NCBI GenBank assembly: GCA_949317995.1
Contig: OX439043.1
Location: 61,769,339 to 61,833,338 of the forward strand
Length of the DNA stretch: 64,000 bases
Direction of reading: 5' to 3'
Source of the DNA: Acholoe squamosa
Taxonomy: Eukaryota > Annelida > Polychaeta > Phyllodocida > Polynoidae
Shown: in pieces, positions 1 to 13,800 of the stretch
Layout: each line of letters opens with the position of its first letter
Numbering within the stretch: the first letter of the stretch is position 1
Notes under the pieces: model-generated
The model's database searches: none
What the model saw: only the letters and a program-made list of their open reading frames with translations
Told to the model about the DNA's origin: nothing
Position numbers and translations under genes: made by a program

Positions 1-770
1 AAACTTTACACATGGATTTGAGAAAGGTAATTGGTAAAAAAATAAAAATAATTGTCTTTTACTTAGTACCTTGGGGAACCCTAAGGACCTATTAGACTCA
101 AAGATATTAGCTACTGCATTCCCTTTATTGAAAACCTGCACAGGAACGGTCAGCTTTAGGTTAATCTACCCTAATGCTAGAAGGAAAAGTAGTAGCAGGG
201 ACACGGGGCTGTGTTGGGTGATGTTATAGCCGTTGGAAGAAGCTTCACGTGTGGGATAAAAAAGACGTAGTCTCGTAAACAGAACGTCTGGACCGTGTTC
301 TAGGGGCTGCTTTACTGCCCCCAAGAGACGTGTGAGCATGTTTCCTCTGTTAACATATTACTTGCTTGCCTTAACACCTGCTAGGTTTAGTTTCGTTCAG
401 GAATTCATCTCTTGGTAAACACGTTGAAAGATTGAGGTGCTACATTATAAAGACTTTGCATTACAAAGGTTATTTCATGTTAGGGAATGACATTATTTTA
501 ACAATTGGGGGGGGGGGGCTTTTTTCGACGCTTTGACCAACAGATTAAATTTTTTTCAACTCGACTGAGGGTGGTCAAAATAATTTGACCTGTTTTCAGT
601 GCAAAAGTCTGCATGTTGCTATAAGTTAAATGGGTGCATTTGCAAATGATTTTCGGCCCATCCGGGGTGGCCAACAAAATTTTGACCCTTGGTAAAAAAT
701 GATCACTCCTTTTGGAAAGGGTTCGATACAATGCCCCATAAGTTAAGTAATGGAAAACCCCTGCGGAGCC
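1..770. other. No gene seen
   Basis: AT-rich non-coding sequence with a run of about 11 G near 509-518. The minus-strand 77-codon frame across it reads as low-quality sequence ending in a proline run from the G tract. Confidence 0.6.
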
Positions 771-829
771 GGAGGTTTTGCCATAAAACCTCTGAGCCGA
801 ACCTGAGGAGGTTTTATGGCAAAACCTCC
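771..829. repeat. Perfect 22-bp inverted repeat (hairpin)
   Basis: Arms 771-792 (ggaggttttgccataaaacc...) and 808-829 are exact reverse complements around a 15-base loop. Likely a small foldback repeat; no Rho-type or other function is implied in this genome. Confidence 0.9.
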
Positions 830-1011
830 AGCTCTAAGGAGGTTTTCTGACTTATATTCTATCCACTGAAGTTAATGTAACAGTAAAACCATAAATATAA
901 GCATATTTTGACATAAACTGTAGAGGCCTAGAAGAGGATTTGAATCTTCTACACTGGCTGTGATACAAAGCTATGATAAATATATATGGTGTTCCAGTCT
1001 ACAATCACCAG

Positions 1012-1083
1012 CAGTCTCAATAGTATAATGGTTAGCATGTCTGACTTTGAATTGCAGAATGTGGGTTCAGGACTGCATGGGGA
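1012..1083 (+). repeat. tRNA-like sequence (SINE-type)
   Basis: AGTATAATGGTTAGCATG is an A-box/D-arm like those of Asp/Glu/Gly/His tRNAs, and gtgggttcaggactgc is a diverged B-box at the right distance. The anticodon stem is degenerate. Confidence 0.4.
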
Positions 1084-1228
1084 AAGTGTTTTTAACTTAC
1101 ACATACAAGGTAAAAGGAGTCTTTGTAAAAGGCCCCCCTGAAGCCCCCTTTATCATTTTGGCAATCAGATGATGTTACTTTTAGAATTTATTGCTAAAAA
1201 ATGACAGTGGTCACCCGAGAATAAAACA

Positions 1229-1306
1229 AAATCACACCAGGGGTTTGAACCTGTGTGGTCTAGATTTCCAGCCCAGGCCTTAAGCACTACACTAGATTGA
1301 CCAGTC
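1229..1306 (-). repeat. tRNA-like sequence (SINE-type)
   Basis: On the minus strand a D-arm-like TCTAGTGTAGTGCTTAAGGC precedes a B-box CAGGTTCAAACCCCTG at tRNA spacing. The ends do not form a full acceptor stem. Confidence 0.4.
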
Positions 1307-1408
1307 AAACTTTCAAAGTGAAATCACCCTGTTTATCTATAATTGATTACTCAGTCACAGAAGTAGCATATTGCCCTTCAGTAGATGTTCTAACTCCCAC
1401 AGTATCAG

Positions 1409-1494
1409 CTGAGTACTTATCGTGTAATGGTTAGCACATGAGACTCAGGATCCCAGCACTGTCTGGTGTGTGGGTACGAATCCCATATGTGACA
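1409..1494 (+). repeat. tRNA-like sequence (SINE-type)
   Basis: Contains CGTGTAATGGTTAGCAC (A-box) and GTGGGTACGAATCCCAT (B-box), with a longer than usual middle. Third tRNA-like sequence within 500 bp. Confidence 0.4.
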
Positions 1495-2162
1495 GAATTT
1501 TCCCAAGAATTACATCTGCTGTTCAAAAGTGACCTTATTCATAATACCTCCTGCTATGCTTGGCCTATTTCACAAAACCTCCTTCCAGACCTGACCCAAT
1601 TCACAAAACCTCCTGCTAGAACTGATCCAATTCATAAAACCTCCTGTTGGCCACCAAACTGTAGAATATGGACATAAACCTACAGTAGGAACAATAGGGT
1701 GCAGAGCCAGGTGGAGTAAATACCTCGGAGCTCTCCCCCATGGCATAACCCACTACGTCTCTCACAGCCAGTAGACGTCCTCCAAAATTGTCATTAATAT
1801 CATTAATGAGCTATTAATGCATTGATAGTCTAAGACGAGGTGAGGTTTGCTGGAAATATTTGCCCGACCAATGATTTTACATAGCGATACGTCTCGGCAC
1901 TCGTCATTACATCCGGGCACCTCCCCGCTTCATCAACAAGACTGAATGGCTGTGTGCGTTGGATGGCTATGTAAAATCATCTGATTCTTATTCATTTAGA
2001 AGAAAATGGAGAAATTAGGCATGGCATGTTCATATAGGATATCTAAAGATGATTCACTGTCAATAACTCGACATGGCACTGTTGGATTCTATGCTAACGA
2101 GGTGTGTAAACCTCAGGTATGTCGGAAAACTTTTTCAAATCCTTCATGTACATTGGTTTCTA

Positions 2163-2650
2163 GCACCGTTTGGCTTGGTATAGAGGACAGCGGGTTCGCC
2201 TCCTGCCACAGCAGCCAGGGATCGATTCCCCATAGAGCCCTGAACGGTTTTAACTGGAAATGTATGGAGAGGTTGATGTTGTATACTTCTCCCATTTATT
2301 AACATGTCCAAGTTCGAACCAAAGATGTCTTATAAAATAAATGAAGTGTCAGAGTGCGGTTAAACCCCCATAACGGAATGGGGTCATGACCAAAAAAGCA
2401 TGCTGATGGCCCTGAATTGTGAGATAACTAAGAATCAATGGATAATTCATGACGCGTGTGTGTTAGCAAAGGATAATTACACGAGGGCACATTATGGGAG
2501 CAGCAGACTACTAGACCTTTGGTACACACACCTCGGCGCCTTACAAAAGTCATGCTGCAAGCATCATGGTGTGCAATATCAACAGGTATTTGCATGGGAA
2601 TATCCAGAAAAAAACACAAAATCACAGAAGTCGTGTAATAATCAGCTATA
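2163..2650 (+). repeat. SINE-like element, copy 1
   Basis: A tRNA-like head (GGCTTGGTATAGAGGACAGC, then CAGGGATCGATTCCC as B-box) is followed by a body. The last 110 bp or so (acaaaagtcatgctgcaagc ... aatcacagaagtcgtgtaat) resemble 54517-54625. Heads differ between the two copies, so the shared part may be a separate tail family. Confidence 0.4.
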
Positions 2651-3834
2651 TATACGGTCTATGCCATGTTAAAAGAGCTTTGAACAATTCTGACCAAAGT
2701 CACATGAAATAGATCCAAAGGTCCACTCAAATTGAATTTGCCTGAGGGTCATCTTGGTTATCTCACTTGGCTTAGTCTCGGTTTTTTATTCGGACTAAGA
2801 ATGCAAAACTGACCACCAGTTGCAGCATCACTGTGGCACTCTGTTACAGTCAACTCTTAAAAACTCCGCCCTAGGGAAGTCTCAGCTCATCTCTGAATGA
2901 TTCATTCTATATTTTTTATTATACACAGAGATAATTCCTTCAGAACTCAATCTCTGACAAGGCTGATTTCCTTCATTCTGAATGGTAATAAATCTTCAAA
3001 CTGTAGCTCTTTATAGTTGGTGCAAGCTTTAGTTGACTTCGATTCACTATTTATCCCTCCTTGGTTTTGACTCCTCATATGTGGGTGTAGCTATTTAAAT
3101 TTCAGCAAGAGATGCAGAGCCTTTCCAAACTGGATGATTGTAGATGAGATTAAAGGGGTATCTGGGAGCACGTTAATAGACCATTGCACAGTAGAGATGT
3201 TTTCAAACAGGCAAACCAGACTTTCTCAAATTCATTAAGGTCTAATTTCAATATGACATTACATGCCCAAAAACTATACTTGGATTTCTGTTTCATAACC
3301 AAAGTCTGCAATGTCAAATCTCATTATGACGTTATATTTGGCTGCAAAATAATGAATGGACCAACTGACATTTACATGTAACAAAAAAAAAGCTTGCATA
3401 CCCTCAAAAAGAGCTGATGCTATAGCCACTGGCGCATCAATATATCTCCCGATTCAACTCTCGGAAAAATAGCTAGATGCTACACATCGCAATTTAAGAA
3501 ATAAATATGAATGAATGTACATAATTATGCCGTTCTATTCAATATTTTTATTCCAAATAAAAAGCGATTATATGTGCCTTAAATCAATGTCAGAACATTT
3601 AAAACATTTGTATTACCCCGACATCTCGCATACAAGGTAAACCCCACAAAACTCCTACCAAACCACATCTTAAACCAGATTTTGGTCATAATATTATTAT
3701 TGCTCTATAGTTTTATGGCCTCGCATACAAGATGCAGCATTAACCTTGGCTGAAACAAATAGACGCAGCTGGCTGCACCCAGCTCACATAAGGTACAACT
3801 GGATTGTGAGGTGCAATAGTTTAGGTCTAATTTT
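2651..3834. other. No gene seen
   Basis: AT-rich sequence with only short frames lacking coding character. Confidence 0.6.
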
Positions 3835-4049
3835 TCAAATCGTAGTGGCTGTGTTCAGTCGTACCATCTTGGGAAATGCCCTCCTGGGCTGCTGTCTGTC
3901 ATCGCCAACTATAGGTCCAACCATCTGGAGGTAGATTTGATAGGTGGTCACCGCATCTATTTTCTCACATATCTTCCCTAGCTGCCTTACTCTGTGTCTT
4001 GCTAAATTTACTATGTTTTGTTTTGTTAGCTGAACAAGGCTTGAAAGTT
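3835..4049 (-). CDS. Candidate exon of unknown gene
   Basis: An open minus-strand frame follows the acceptor-like ttgcaaattcctttacag and encodes about 70 residues (VNLARHRVRQLGKICEKIDA). It lies 260 bp beyond the candidate exon at 4312-4596 on the same strand. The two and the one at 6561-6787 could belong to one gene, but phases and donors are not convincing. Confidence 0.22.
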
Positions 4050-4311
4050 GGGACTGTAAAGGAATTTGCAAACCATGCAAAGAGTTTGAACAAACCATGC
4101 GTTAGCTTCCTAAGCGAAATTTTAGGATGGCTAGTCAATCTTTTCTTGGACAGCTGAATCAGAAAATCACATATACTGCTTTATTTGGGCTGTGATTTAT
4201 AATCAATGGTCATTATTTTGTGTAAATTCAATGACCAACAAACCTCTGTCTGTGCCCAATGTCTCACCGTTCCTCTTACCCACCTATCAGTTACTAGTGC
4301 TGTTACACTCT

Positions 4312-4596
4312 TCATGGAAGTGGGTGGGCGACAGTGCATAGCTTATTATTCAACTGCTGGATGTTCCCTTTACTGTCAGCCCACCATCCATCAACCCAAA
4401 TCCCCAGATGAATACAGTCCATTATATTGAGGGCCTCCCCCGCTTTTAGTTCGGCTTCTAAAATGTCAAAACTGGATGGTAATTCATAAGTTAAAAGTTT
4501 AACAGTGATATTTTTCGTGTTGGAGGGATCAGCCTGGTAACCAAAAAGAAAAATGATCTTTTCCATGCTATTCACAACATGCTCTATTAAATTCAA
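4312..4596 (-). CDS. Candidate exon of unknown gene
   Basis: A 94-codon minus-strand frame preceded by an acceptor-like ttcaaaatttctag. Its product has a reasonable amino-acid mix (ILEAELKAGEALNIMDCIHL, then GIWVDGWWAD). A possible donor (ACA|GTAAAG) occurs near the end of the conserved-looking part. I do not recognise the protein. Confidence 0.25.
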   Translation of the reverse strand: MNLIEHVVNSMEKIIFLFGYQADPSNTKNITVKLLTYELPSSFDILEAELKAGEALNIMDCIHLGIWVDGWWADSKGNIQQLNNKLCTVAHPLP

Positions 4597-4599
4597 CTA

Positions 4600-6560
4600 G
4601 AAATTTTGAAATTAGAATTTTATCTTTTTAAAATTTTCCAATGGCACTTCCGCTAAACATGATACATATATAGAAGATGATTCATCCTAAAGAACCAGTA
4701 TCATAAATTTCTTTCAACACAGAGGATTATTTTGAATCATAGTAGGGTAGATTAACCTAAAGACGACCACATACATAGGGTTGACCACCTGTCAGCTAGA
4801 CATGTAGTGTATTGGTCTTAAACCCTAATATTATTAAAATAGAGGTGTTATAATACCCCATAGAATGATGTCCTGGAATATATGAAGTAATTGTCATTGT
4901 ATGGTAATACACTGAAGTTCCCAGGTTTGAATGGTTTTTATCATGTCCAGCTGGTCATTTCATCAGAATTCTCCAACTTTGGTTTGATAATTTGAAGATG
5001 ACAAGTGCTCACATATACAACATTTCGACTCTAGGCAAAGATAAATGATAGCATAAGGAAAAGTGCAGAAATGTTAAATACCTTCTGTATAGGACTTATT
5101 TCCTAGAACATACCAATTTCACCTTGAGATGACCACAATTTCTCCTTGAGCAGACCACCCCTTACTGCATTATTTATGCATTTCATTGAATAGATACCAT
5201 TAATTATATAGCATTACATCCAAAGATTCATATTTAGAGCAGGCTTGGATACAATATCTCCCTGGATGATGTTCTAATACACACATTTCAACCTTTACTG
5301 GAATCCTACTACTAGTAGTATGTAGAGTAGGTTTGTGATACTGAGAGCATTATTATAAAATTAAGAGCTGGTTTATTATAGTGCATATTTCAAATTGATT
5401 AAAGCACAGTTTAAACAAAGCATTTTTAACTCTTCCTTTACCAGCCTATTTCAGAGCAAATTTTGGGTTGTAGAAGTTCACATAAGCTTTCAAAAACTGT
5501 TGGAATTTTGTGGATATTCCAATTAGAAGGGAAATGGTGATGGTTTAGGCTAGGTCAGTTGATCTCAAAATGTACAATCTCGGTTTTCTCTATCTATTAT
5601 CTTTAATGAGAAATATTAACATAAAGATAATGCTCTGATAAGTAAATTTGATAATTTAGAGAAAATTCAAATTGTCATATTTCAGCATTCCCTTTATCAA
5701 TTTTAATGAAATAAAGTGCATATTGTAGGAAATAGAGGATATTTTTGAATGTTTGGTACACATTCATTGCAAGAAACGTTCTTTCAGGTTACCATGGCAA
5801 CCAGAACTAGGCAAAATCAATGTTTTTAGCATAATCTGACATATCTGTTGCCATGGTAACCACCCTAAATGGCCAAAAATGGATTAAAATTCAGTAAAAA
5901 TTTTGATGCCATCTTGTTGAGCATAACAAAATGTATAAAATCGATTTTCATCCAAAAAAATATATTATTTGACATTTTTTAAGATTTTTCAGCTTATATA
6001 CTGATAAAATCTATGGAAAACTTTTAGGGTATTTCAAAATTTCCTCTCAAGTTGGCAAGAATACCATGTAAAAAGTATCAGAGTTAGAGACTTATTCTTT
6101 GCAGTCTCCAGAGAACCCAACTGACTCTACGACTATGAGAAAAATCTAGGCATTTTATTGAAAATTAAGGGAGATACAGGCTATCTAAAATCGGCCAAAA
6201 ATCGGCCCAAATCGGCCCAAACTACGCATTAATGCGTAATCGGTAAAAGAAGAGTTAATGCAGGGTTAGCATTATCACCTCTGTTTTGATGAGATTTACT
6301 ATATCAATGGGCATGCCATTGTTCCAATTTTCATTTTATTTTAGCCACTCTAAATCATATATGTTCCTCATGGTGCAGTATCTTTAACGATACTATTTTA
6401 TTTCATATATATTTAAGGAACTTGTTTAATCCTTAATTTGATGTTTTTATCAAAAGGGCTTTATCAAAAGGGTGGATATTAAGTGGTCAACTCTAGGTGC
6501 AAAGTGGTCATCTCAAGGTGATATTTAACTAAATGGAATGTTTGTAGTAAGGGTGATAAA
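4600..6560. other. Non-coding; one inverted repeat
   Basis: AT-rich. Holds a perfect 15-bp inverted repeat (GGTTACCATGGCAAC at 5787-5801, its reverse complement at 5847-5861) and near 6180-6240 repeated atcggccc words beside a palindrome acgcattaatgcgt. No frame worth reporting. Confidence 0.6.
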
Positions 6561-6787
6561 CTAGAAATAATTAAAACATGGCTCAAATGTGGGATAACGT
6601 TTGGCAATTTCTCTTTGATCACAAATTATATGGGCTTTTGGATCAAATAATAAGAGTTTGCCTACAGCGACATTGAAATGACAATGATCAAAAGAAACGA
6701 TCTCAGAGTTTAATTGGATTTCTTCACCTACAGACATAAACGAAACTTTACCTGGAGTGTTTAGCAGCCTTATTAAATGAGACTCAT
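6561..6787 (-). CDS. Candidate exon of unknown gene
   Basis: A splice-acceptor-like tract (ttgacttctcag) is followed by an open frame of about 75 codons with protein-like composition (FDHCHFNVAVGKLLLFDPKA) ending at a stop. No domain is recognised and no good donor follows, so it would be a terminal exon if real. It could also be a relic of a transposon ORF. Confidence 0.25.
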
Positions 6788-6803
6788 CCACCTGAGAAGT
6801 CAA

Positions 6804-9800
6804 TGTAACATTGGAGGAATTACAATTAAAAATGATCTAGTATAGCTAGGTACCAAACATACACGCGAACTGCTATACTTCATGTTACCACAAGCGGGCA
6901 GACCAAATAGCTTCCATCCCTTTTCCACCTACCCTCATTCCAGACACTCTCATCCATCTCCCTTTCTTTCAGTAGAGGTGTGGCACAAAATTACATTGGG
7001 TGACAGCTTGGCCACCCATTAAGTAATGTGCCGGAAGCAAGAAAATCGCTACCTGCACGAAAAAACTTCTCTTACTGGTGGTATGAGCATTAGTTTAAGG
7101 GACTATATTTCAACAACAGGGGGATGGGTTTCCACGTATATGCACGAATCCCCCTCCCGTCTTAAAGAGGGCCAACAAATCCCCCCCACCACCGGAGGTT
7201 TGTTTTTTCGCTGAAAACACACAAATTATCAAATTTATGCCCCCCCCCCCTACAGAGCTTAAAAAGACCTTGCCCCCTGGTCAAAGAAATTTTGTCTATC
7301 CCCTATCAAACCCTCCACTCTGCTGTTGTTAAAAAATGGCCACTCCCTTAATAGCGTATAACTAATTCAAACTGTGGATTCCAAGTAATATTCATTACAA
7401 TCATAGTCTTGTATAACAGATAAGGTCAAATCCACCTGGCAAAAACGGCTCAAATATCTCTGTGACTTTGAGTCTGTTACGTTTTTGGGACCTACCTAAA
7501 TTCACAAGGGACAAATCTACAGCAGGGAGTATAGAACACAAGCAATCCTTTGCGATTCTAGGGCAGAGAAAATAGAATGCACAGAGATATAAACATCCGG
7601 TGAGGCTCCACTACTCGATTTTTGCAGAGAATCAAAGCTATCCTCAGAAGATAAGACACAACCACACATGAAAGAGTGGTATTTGTTATCATTGCAAGGT
7701 AGAAATCATATGTTGAGGGAGCTATTTGTTTATCTGGGGATGTGATTTTGTGCAATCTCAGGCATGCTTATGTTGTCAAAAAGATGTTTTTATTTACTAA
7801 ATCAAGCTGGTGTTATGTGAATATTGCAGACTTTCACATTGGGCAGTCTCTACAATTCGAAATCAGACATGTTTGATTTTTAAGAGACAGGTTGGTGCTA
7901 GACTGCTGTGTTGTTATTTACAATACTGTGTTTTTGTTGATACAGCAGAAGAAGGTCATCAAACCCTACCTGATCAGTGTGACATCTCAGCCACAGGTTT
8001 GGAGTAAATGTAAACAATTTTAAATGTCATGTGTATATAATTTAGGACTGTCAACAGCACATACCTCAGACACCGTCTGAGTAACATTTCGTGAGGATAT
8101 TCCAAAAAATCGCGTAGTGGAGCCTCTACTATCAACAATGGCAAAACATCCCAAAACGTACATTAGTGCAGTCATTATGTAACAAATTCAAGAGGTTTTT
8201 GGCAAATCTGGTGGAAATCATGAAAACTTGCATACAAGGTCTGTAGATAATGCTGAAATGAGATCCAAGTGGATACATTCTTTTTCAAGAATGTTTCCCC
8301 CGCCAAAATTGATGTTGAATATAGATTGTGTAAAAATGATGAATAATTCCATAAAAAAAATCCCTTGACTTTTGTCTAATAGGTTAATTTACAAAACTGA
8401 ACATGGGGAATAATTTATTACATGTACAATTAACCATAGAAAGTATATTATGTGATGTTTAAACCAAAACAGCAATGATGATAGCTCAATTTGCATATGT
8501 AAATGAGGTATTTTTATGCAGCTCCGCCTTTGGACAACTGAGAGTTAACCACCCAATGGTAGACTCCTGGGCCAGAATGCAGTGGAAAAACAGTACAAAA
8601 GCAATACATGAGCAGAAATTTAGGGTTTGGACTAAGGAAAAAAAGGCATTTTGGCCTAATCAGATAGATGTTAAAAGAGAGAAAGGATCCTCATGTTAGT
8701 GAGACCCTACATATAGTGAGTTTAAGCATTAGCAATCAGCTTGAGTTTGTCACTGTTGATGTTTTTCATTTTCAGGGTAAACCCTGAGCATGTATTCATT
8801 TTGTGAATTGCAACATCCAATGAATTCCACAGAGTAGCTTGCTTATATTCAAGGCTTTTTCTATAGTGAGGGTTCCAGGGGGTTTTGCTCCGTGGGAACG
8901 TGTAGGGATTGGTCTACTGTCTACATGTACTGGTTTAATACTGCTACAGCCCCATGTGCAGTACAGTAGATCTCTGCAGAGCTACTGCTAGGGGCAGGAA
9001 GAAGTACTAAAAGAGTGTCCACTGTATCACTACTGTCCCTCTTATGTGCATTGCTCCTACTACCTCTACCCACCAATTATATGTAGCTGCATTTACTTCA
9101 TAGTAGTAAGTGTAACTGATATAGGAGGGGACTAGGGCATTATCAAATCAGTAATACTGGGTAACCACTACCATAACAGGAGGCAAACATAAGCCGATAC
9201 TGATACAGCTTTCCTACAGTAGTATAACAGCAGCATTGATGTTGAGGTGGGAAAATAATAAAACAGTGGAACAGTGATATAAATTGTATTTGAAAATATC
9301 ATGATGGTGATAAAGAAAAATGACAACTCATTACATTAGGCCCTACTTCCTGGCAGTGAGTAATATCACACCTTCATACACAGTGTACCCACTGTGTACC
9401 TTCTCTAACTCAGGTAAATAAGGAGTCCCTAGTTTACCTCAGGTGAGTGAGTGAGTAAGTTATAGAGTTTTTATGCCATTTCGACAGCTAATGTCATATT
9501 CATGCTGAGAACTACATAACTTAATTTCATGGAGGAATGTGTCAGCACCCACACATATGTGCACCACACACATCCAAAAGAGAAGAGATAGAAAAGAGGA
9601 GAAATAGGCATTTCTAGTGGGCTAGGGAAGGCCATTTACCTCAGGCAGACAAGGTAAAATAAGAAAGAAAATGCGAGCAGGTGGGGAGACACTGTTACTA
9701 TCACAAATAGCCAAATCACAAAAAAAGAAACACAAGTAAAGCCATGAAATAAGATTTTCTTATAGCTATATATTGATATAGTGAAAAGTGTTTGGGTCTA

Positions 9801-10239
9801 TGTGTGTACTAGGGTAGTAGGGAAGGGGGTGGGGTCTTGGGGTACCACCAATGCCAGTGGAGTATATTCCCTTAAGACCATAAATCATGTGGACCTTACC
9901 ACCCAGGTTAATTCCAGAGTTCAACATGTGATTTCCCCCTGTGCGAGTATGGAGAATTTCGGTATTAAATTGGAGGTAAAATGATGCTTTTCGGAGGTTT
10001 TATGAGCATGATTAAATGCTCTATTGTAATATTGTTAGCCCCTTAATGGGACAATGTTACTGCTTTGAAATGCCATAAATTTCTAGAAAAATGGGGGCAA
10101 AAACATAGTGTTGTCTTCCCCATAACCCATAACTTAGAAACATATAATGCCTCCTGGCCCCCTCATTCCATGTCCACTGGATATCTATAAGACACACACA
10201 TTACTTTGGCTGATTCTATAAGATGCACTAGGTGTATAT
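6804..10239. other. No gene seen
   Basis: About 3.4 kb of AT-rich sequence with C-runs near 7240, short simple repeats (gtgagtgagtgagtaag near 9441) and only short frames without recognisable products. Confidence 0.55.
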
Positions 10240-10870
10240 TATTCCCTACATATGAGCCATTTATTTCTGGACTATCCAACTCATTCCCTGCGTATCAATT
10301 AAATTACTGGCCTATCTAATTCATTCCTAGCCTATATCTGGCTTATTAATGGCCTATCCAGCTTATTTGTGGCAAATCGAACCCATTCCCAGCATGGGCA
10401 TTAGGAGACACAGCTTATTCCAGCTCATTCCTGACCTGTCATCCCCTGCCCATCTAGCTCATTCCTGGCTGATCCAGCTCATTCCTGACCTGTCTGGCGT
10501 TCCCCTCCCCATCCCCTGCCCATCTAGCACATTCCTGGCCCATCTAGCTCATTTATGGCCTGTATAGCTCATTCCTGGCCCTTCTAGCTCATTTATGGCC
10601 TGTCTAGCTCATTCCTTGCCCTCTAGCTCATTCCAGGCATATCTAGCTCATAATTATTCGGCATATGTTCCTCATTTTCGACCTATCCAGCTCATTCCTG
10701 GCCAATCTAGCTAACTCCCGGCCTATCTCACTTATTCCTGTGCTGTGTAGCTTATTCCCTGCCCATCTAGCTCATTCCATGCCTATCTAGTCCATATCCT
10801 GTCTCATGCCAGGCACTATGTAGCATATTCCTGTCCTATCCAGCCCATTACCAGCTGATGTAGCCTATTG
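10240..10870. repeat. Degenerate minisatellite of about 20-bp unit
   Basis: Roughly 25-30 imperfect copies of a unit like tggcctatctagctcattcc. Copies vary by substitution and small insertions. The plus-strand frame at 10349-10567 is merely a reading of this repeat. Confidence 0.85.
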
Positions 10871-13800
10871 TCCATCTCCTATTTATGTGGCTACAATAGG
10901 ACTTTTTCATATGATATGGACCATACAAAACACATCCTTCAGTGGATTCTTTCAAAAGAATTTTGAATAGATTATGCTAATTAGGGACAGTCAAAATGAA
11001 AAACAAACACTATTTAAACCTCTGATCAATTAAAAAAAAGGTTTAGTCAGCATTAAATTATTTGCATGATACTTAAGACCACAAGAATTATTGACTTGCT
11101 TATGATATGCAGATTAGCCAGATTTTATGCAAATAAAAGTCATGGACTACTAATCTAGTCTTGTTATGAATCAAAGTAAACAATATTTTTGGTCTACATT
11201 CTTTATCCACCTAGAAATCATTGCAATATGATTTATATGTATTTACGGGGAGATTACATGGATTTTATACTTTTTATTTTGAATGTCATAGTACATGTAG
11301 AAACCTTCATTAATATTAATGTATCCACTTAGATTTGGATTCAGCATACTCAAAAACCCCTGTAGCCCAAATTTCATGATTTCTGTCGAATGTGCCTAAC
11401 CATTTAACATAATGAATCCACTACATTGGATACATTTATAATCCTGTTGAAATTGAGGTAGTTCCCAAAATTCACAGATTCAAAATCGTAGAGATATTTG
11501 AATCAATTTTCGAAATGTGGGATTCGATCTACAAGGGCCTTTTGTTAATAATTATAACAAGTTGGCTGACTTTCATCAAACCTACCTCTCTCACATAACC
11601 TTAATCGCCTGCACAATGTTCAAAATTGGTAGTATGTACATGTTTAAGATGTTATTTCTGCTTCCTTCATAGAATGAGATGACTTCCCTTTGTAATTTCA
11701 TTTTGAATTCGCATCCCTAAATCTCTGCTGCCTTTCAATGGAGATTAAATATTTGAAAAAGCTAGAACTATGCTTCGTTGTGATGAAGATATTATATCTA
11801 ATAAAGATTATAGAAATATCCTACTTGAAAAAGGGATAAGATAGGAAGAGAATTGCTGCACAGGTGTGACCGAGCAAGCAAAAACTGTGCAGGGAAATTC
11901 ATTATCAAAGATCTTCAAAATGAGACATCATTGGTTAAGATATTCCTGGTAGTTATGTTAAACACCTCCCTAAATATAACTTGTTATTCGCATTGGAAAA
12001 TGATCAAGGTCTAGGCCTAAATACATTATAAACCAGAGGCACAGGAAGCAAATCTTAATTTGGGGGGGGGGCAGCGAGGGCCCCATCCCGACCACCTTGA
12101 ATTGTTGGCTCAAGCATGACAGCCCTCATAACATGTATAGGTCAGTCCACCGAAAGTGGGCACCTGGGTGTTTTTTGGTCTTTTTTAGATACAGGGGGTT
12201 ATAGAATAAAAAAGTATTTAACCATTCTTCTTATTACTTGTTTCATTTGAAAGAAAACACATTGGGCTTCAAAAAAGGGGCAAATTTATGTATGTTGAAA
12301 AACTGCCAAAAATTGCCTTTTTTTAATTTCCACCTCACTCCAGGCTCTATACCTTCAAGCCAAGCAGCAACAGACTGATACAATCTCATCTCTTCCTTAG
12401 TGGGGGGTCCTATCTAACATTTTCATGTGGTTAGGAGGTGCTCTGGTTGGCATTGTACCCTGTTCATTTTTGTAACCAAATAAAGTTTATGTAATGGGCG
12501 TGATCAAAATAAAAGTGCACTGGTATGCCTACTAAACACTAGCCTCAATCTTCTTATTTCCCACCAAGATTAGGGTCCTCATAGGGGTTTCTCTGGTACA
12601 GAAGCTTAGGGTCTACTTGCAGGCATGACTATGCAATACATATTCAAGTATTTTCAAGTCCATTTTGCACATGCCCATTACGTTCATATTTCTGCATCCA
12701 GGCCAAATACCATCAAAGTTTTCTTTCATTCAACCAGCCTAAGAGGAAAGTATATTGTCAATAAGTCATTTAAAAAAAATAATGGAGTCTCTACATGCCC
12801 CCCCCCCTTTTCCTACGCCCCATTAAACCATAAATGTGACACAAAAAGGGGTCTTAGTGCAGGGTGCAATAGAAGGCCCCTTTTCCCAGTGCATGTCACA
12901 TGGTGATTTTTATCATAGATTCTGATCTAGAGAGGATTTATAATTTCCGTTTTTAGTTTTGGGTTCTTGGGCAAAAATCCTCAAAAAATTGGCATTAAAA
13001 TGTGTAAATTTAGATTAATGGAATGATTATCTTGGCAACCAGAAACAGGTATGTAGGCCAATTTTTCATAATAGAAATGTTCATTTTAACCTTCCAAATA
13101 TGGGATATTTGCACCAAATGTGGAACTTTTTGAATTAGACCATTGAAATTCTCCATCAACAGTTAGCTCATGCATTCTTATAATCATTGAAGATTTTTTT
13201 GCCCCTTCAATGCCCCCTGGTGGCCAAATGGGGAATTACAAATCCCTCGCAGAGGAGTGTTTTCGCTTGTTCAGTCACAGGTGTCTAAACACAATCATGA
13301 CAATCCTCAATAAAACAGTGTGATGCCTTAAACTATCTGGCAAAAGCCTTGAAGGCAATTGTCCCATGTCTGAAAGACGTTGTAAACGACCAAACAGCAA
13401 CCCTGGTCGCTAAGTACTATAGATAGAAAAATAGATGTCCCTACCGACAATGATCCCACATATTTTATTGATGCTATAAAGAGTCTTCATAGCCTTGCAT
13501 TGTTGCTTGGCCTTCCAAATGTTTTGGGTCTTCTTTTTTTTCCTTACAGTTTATTCTTTGAACAGTGGCTTAGACTTAATAAGGCTCTAGACGACTCTGC
13601 CCCTAAATCCCACTCAGGGGGACATTTCTAAAGACACTAAATTGTACCTGTCTAGTCTAAAATTAAATCCCTTACAATAGCATATTAGGCATCTGCATTA
13701 CTGACGCCCTGCTGATAATTATATTCAATACTCAAAAGCACTCAACCATAGACCAAAAGAATAGTGTCCAACTCTAGACCTTTTATGACACTTCGTTGCT

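Noticed and set aside
10349-10567. Plus-strand 72-codon frame
   Set aside because: It reads the 20-bp minisatellite.
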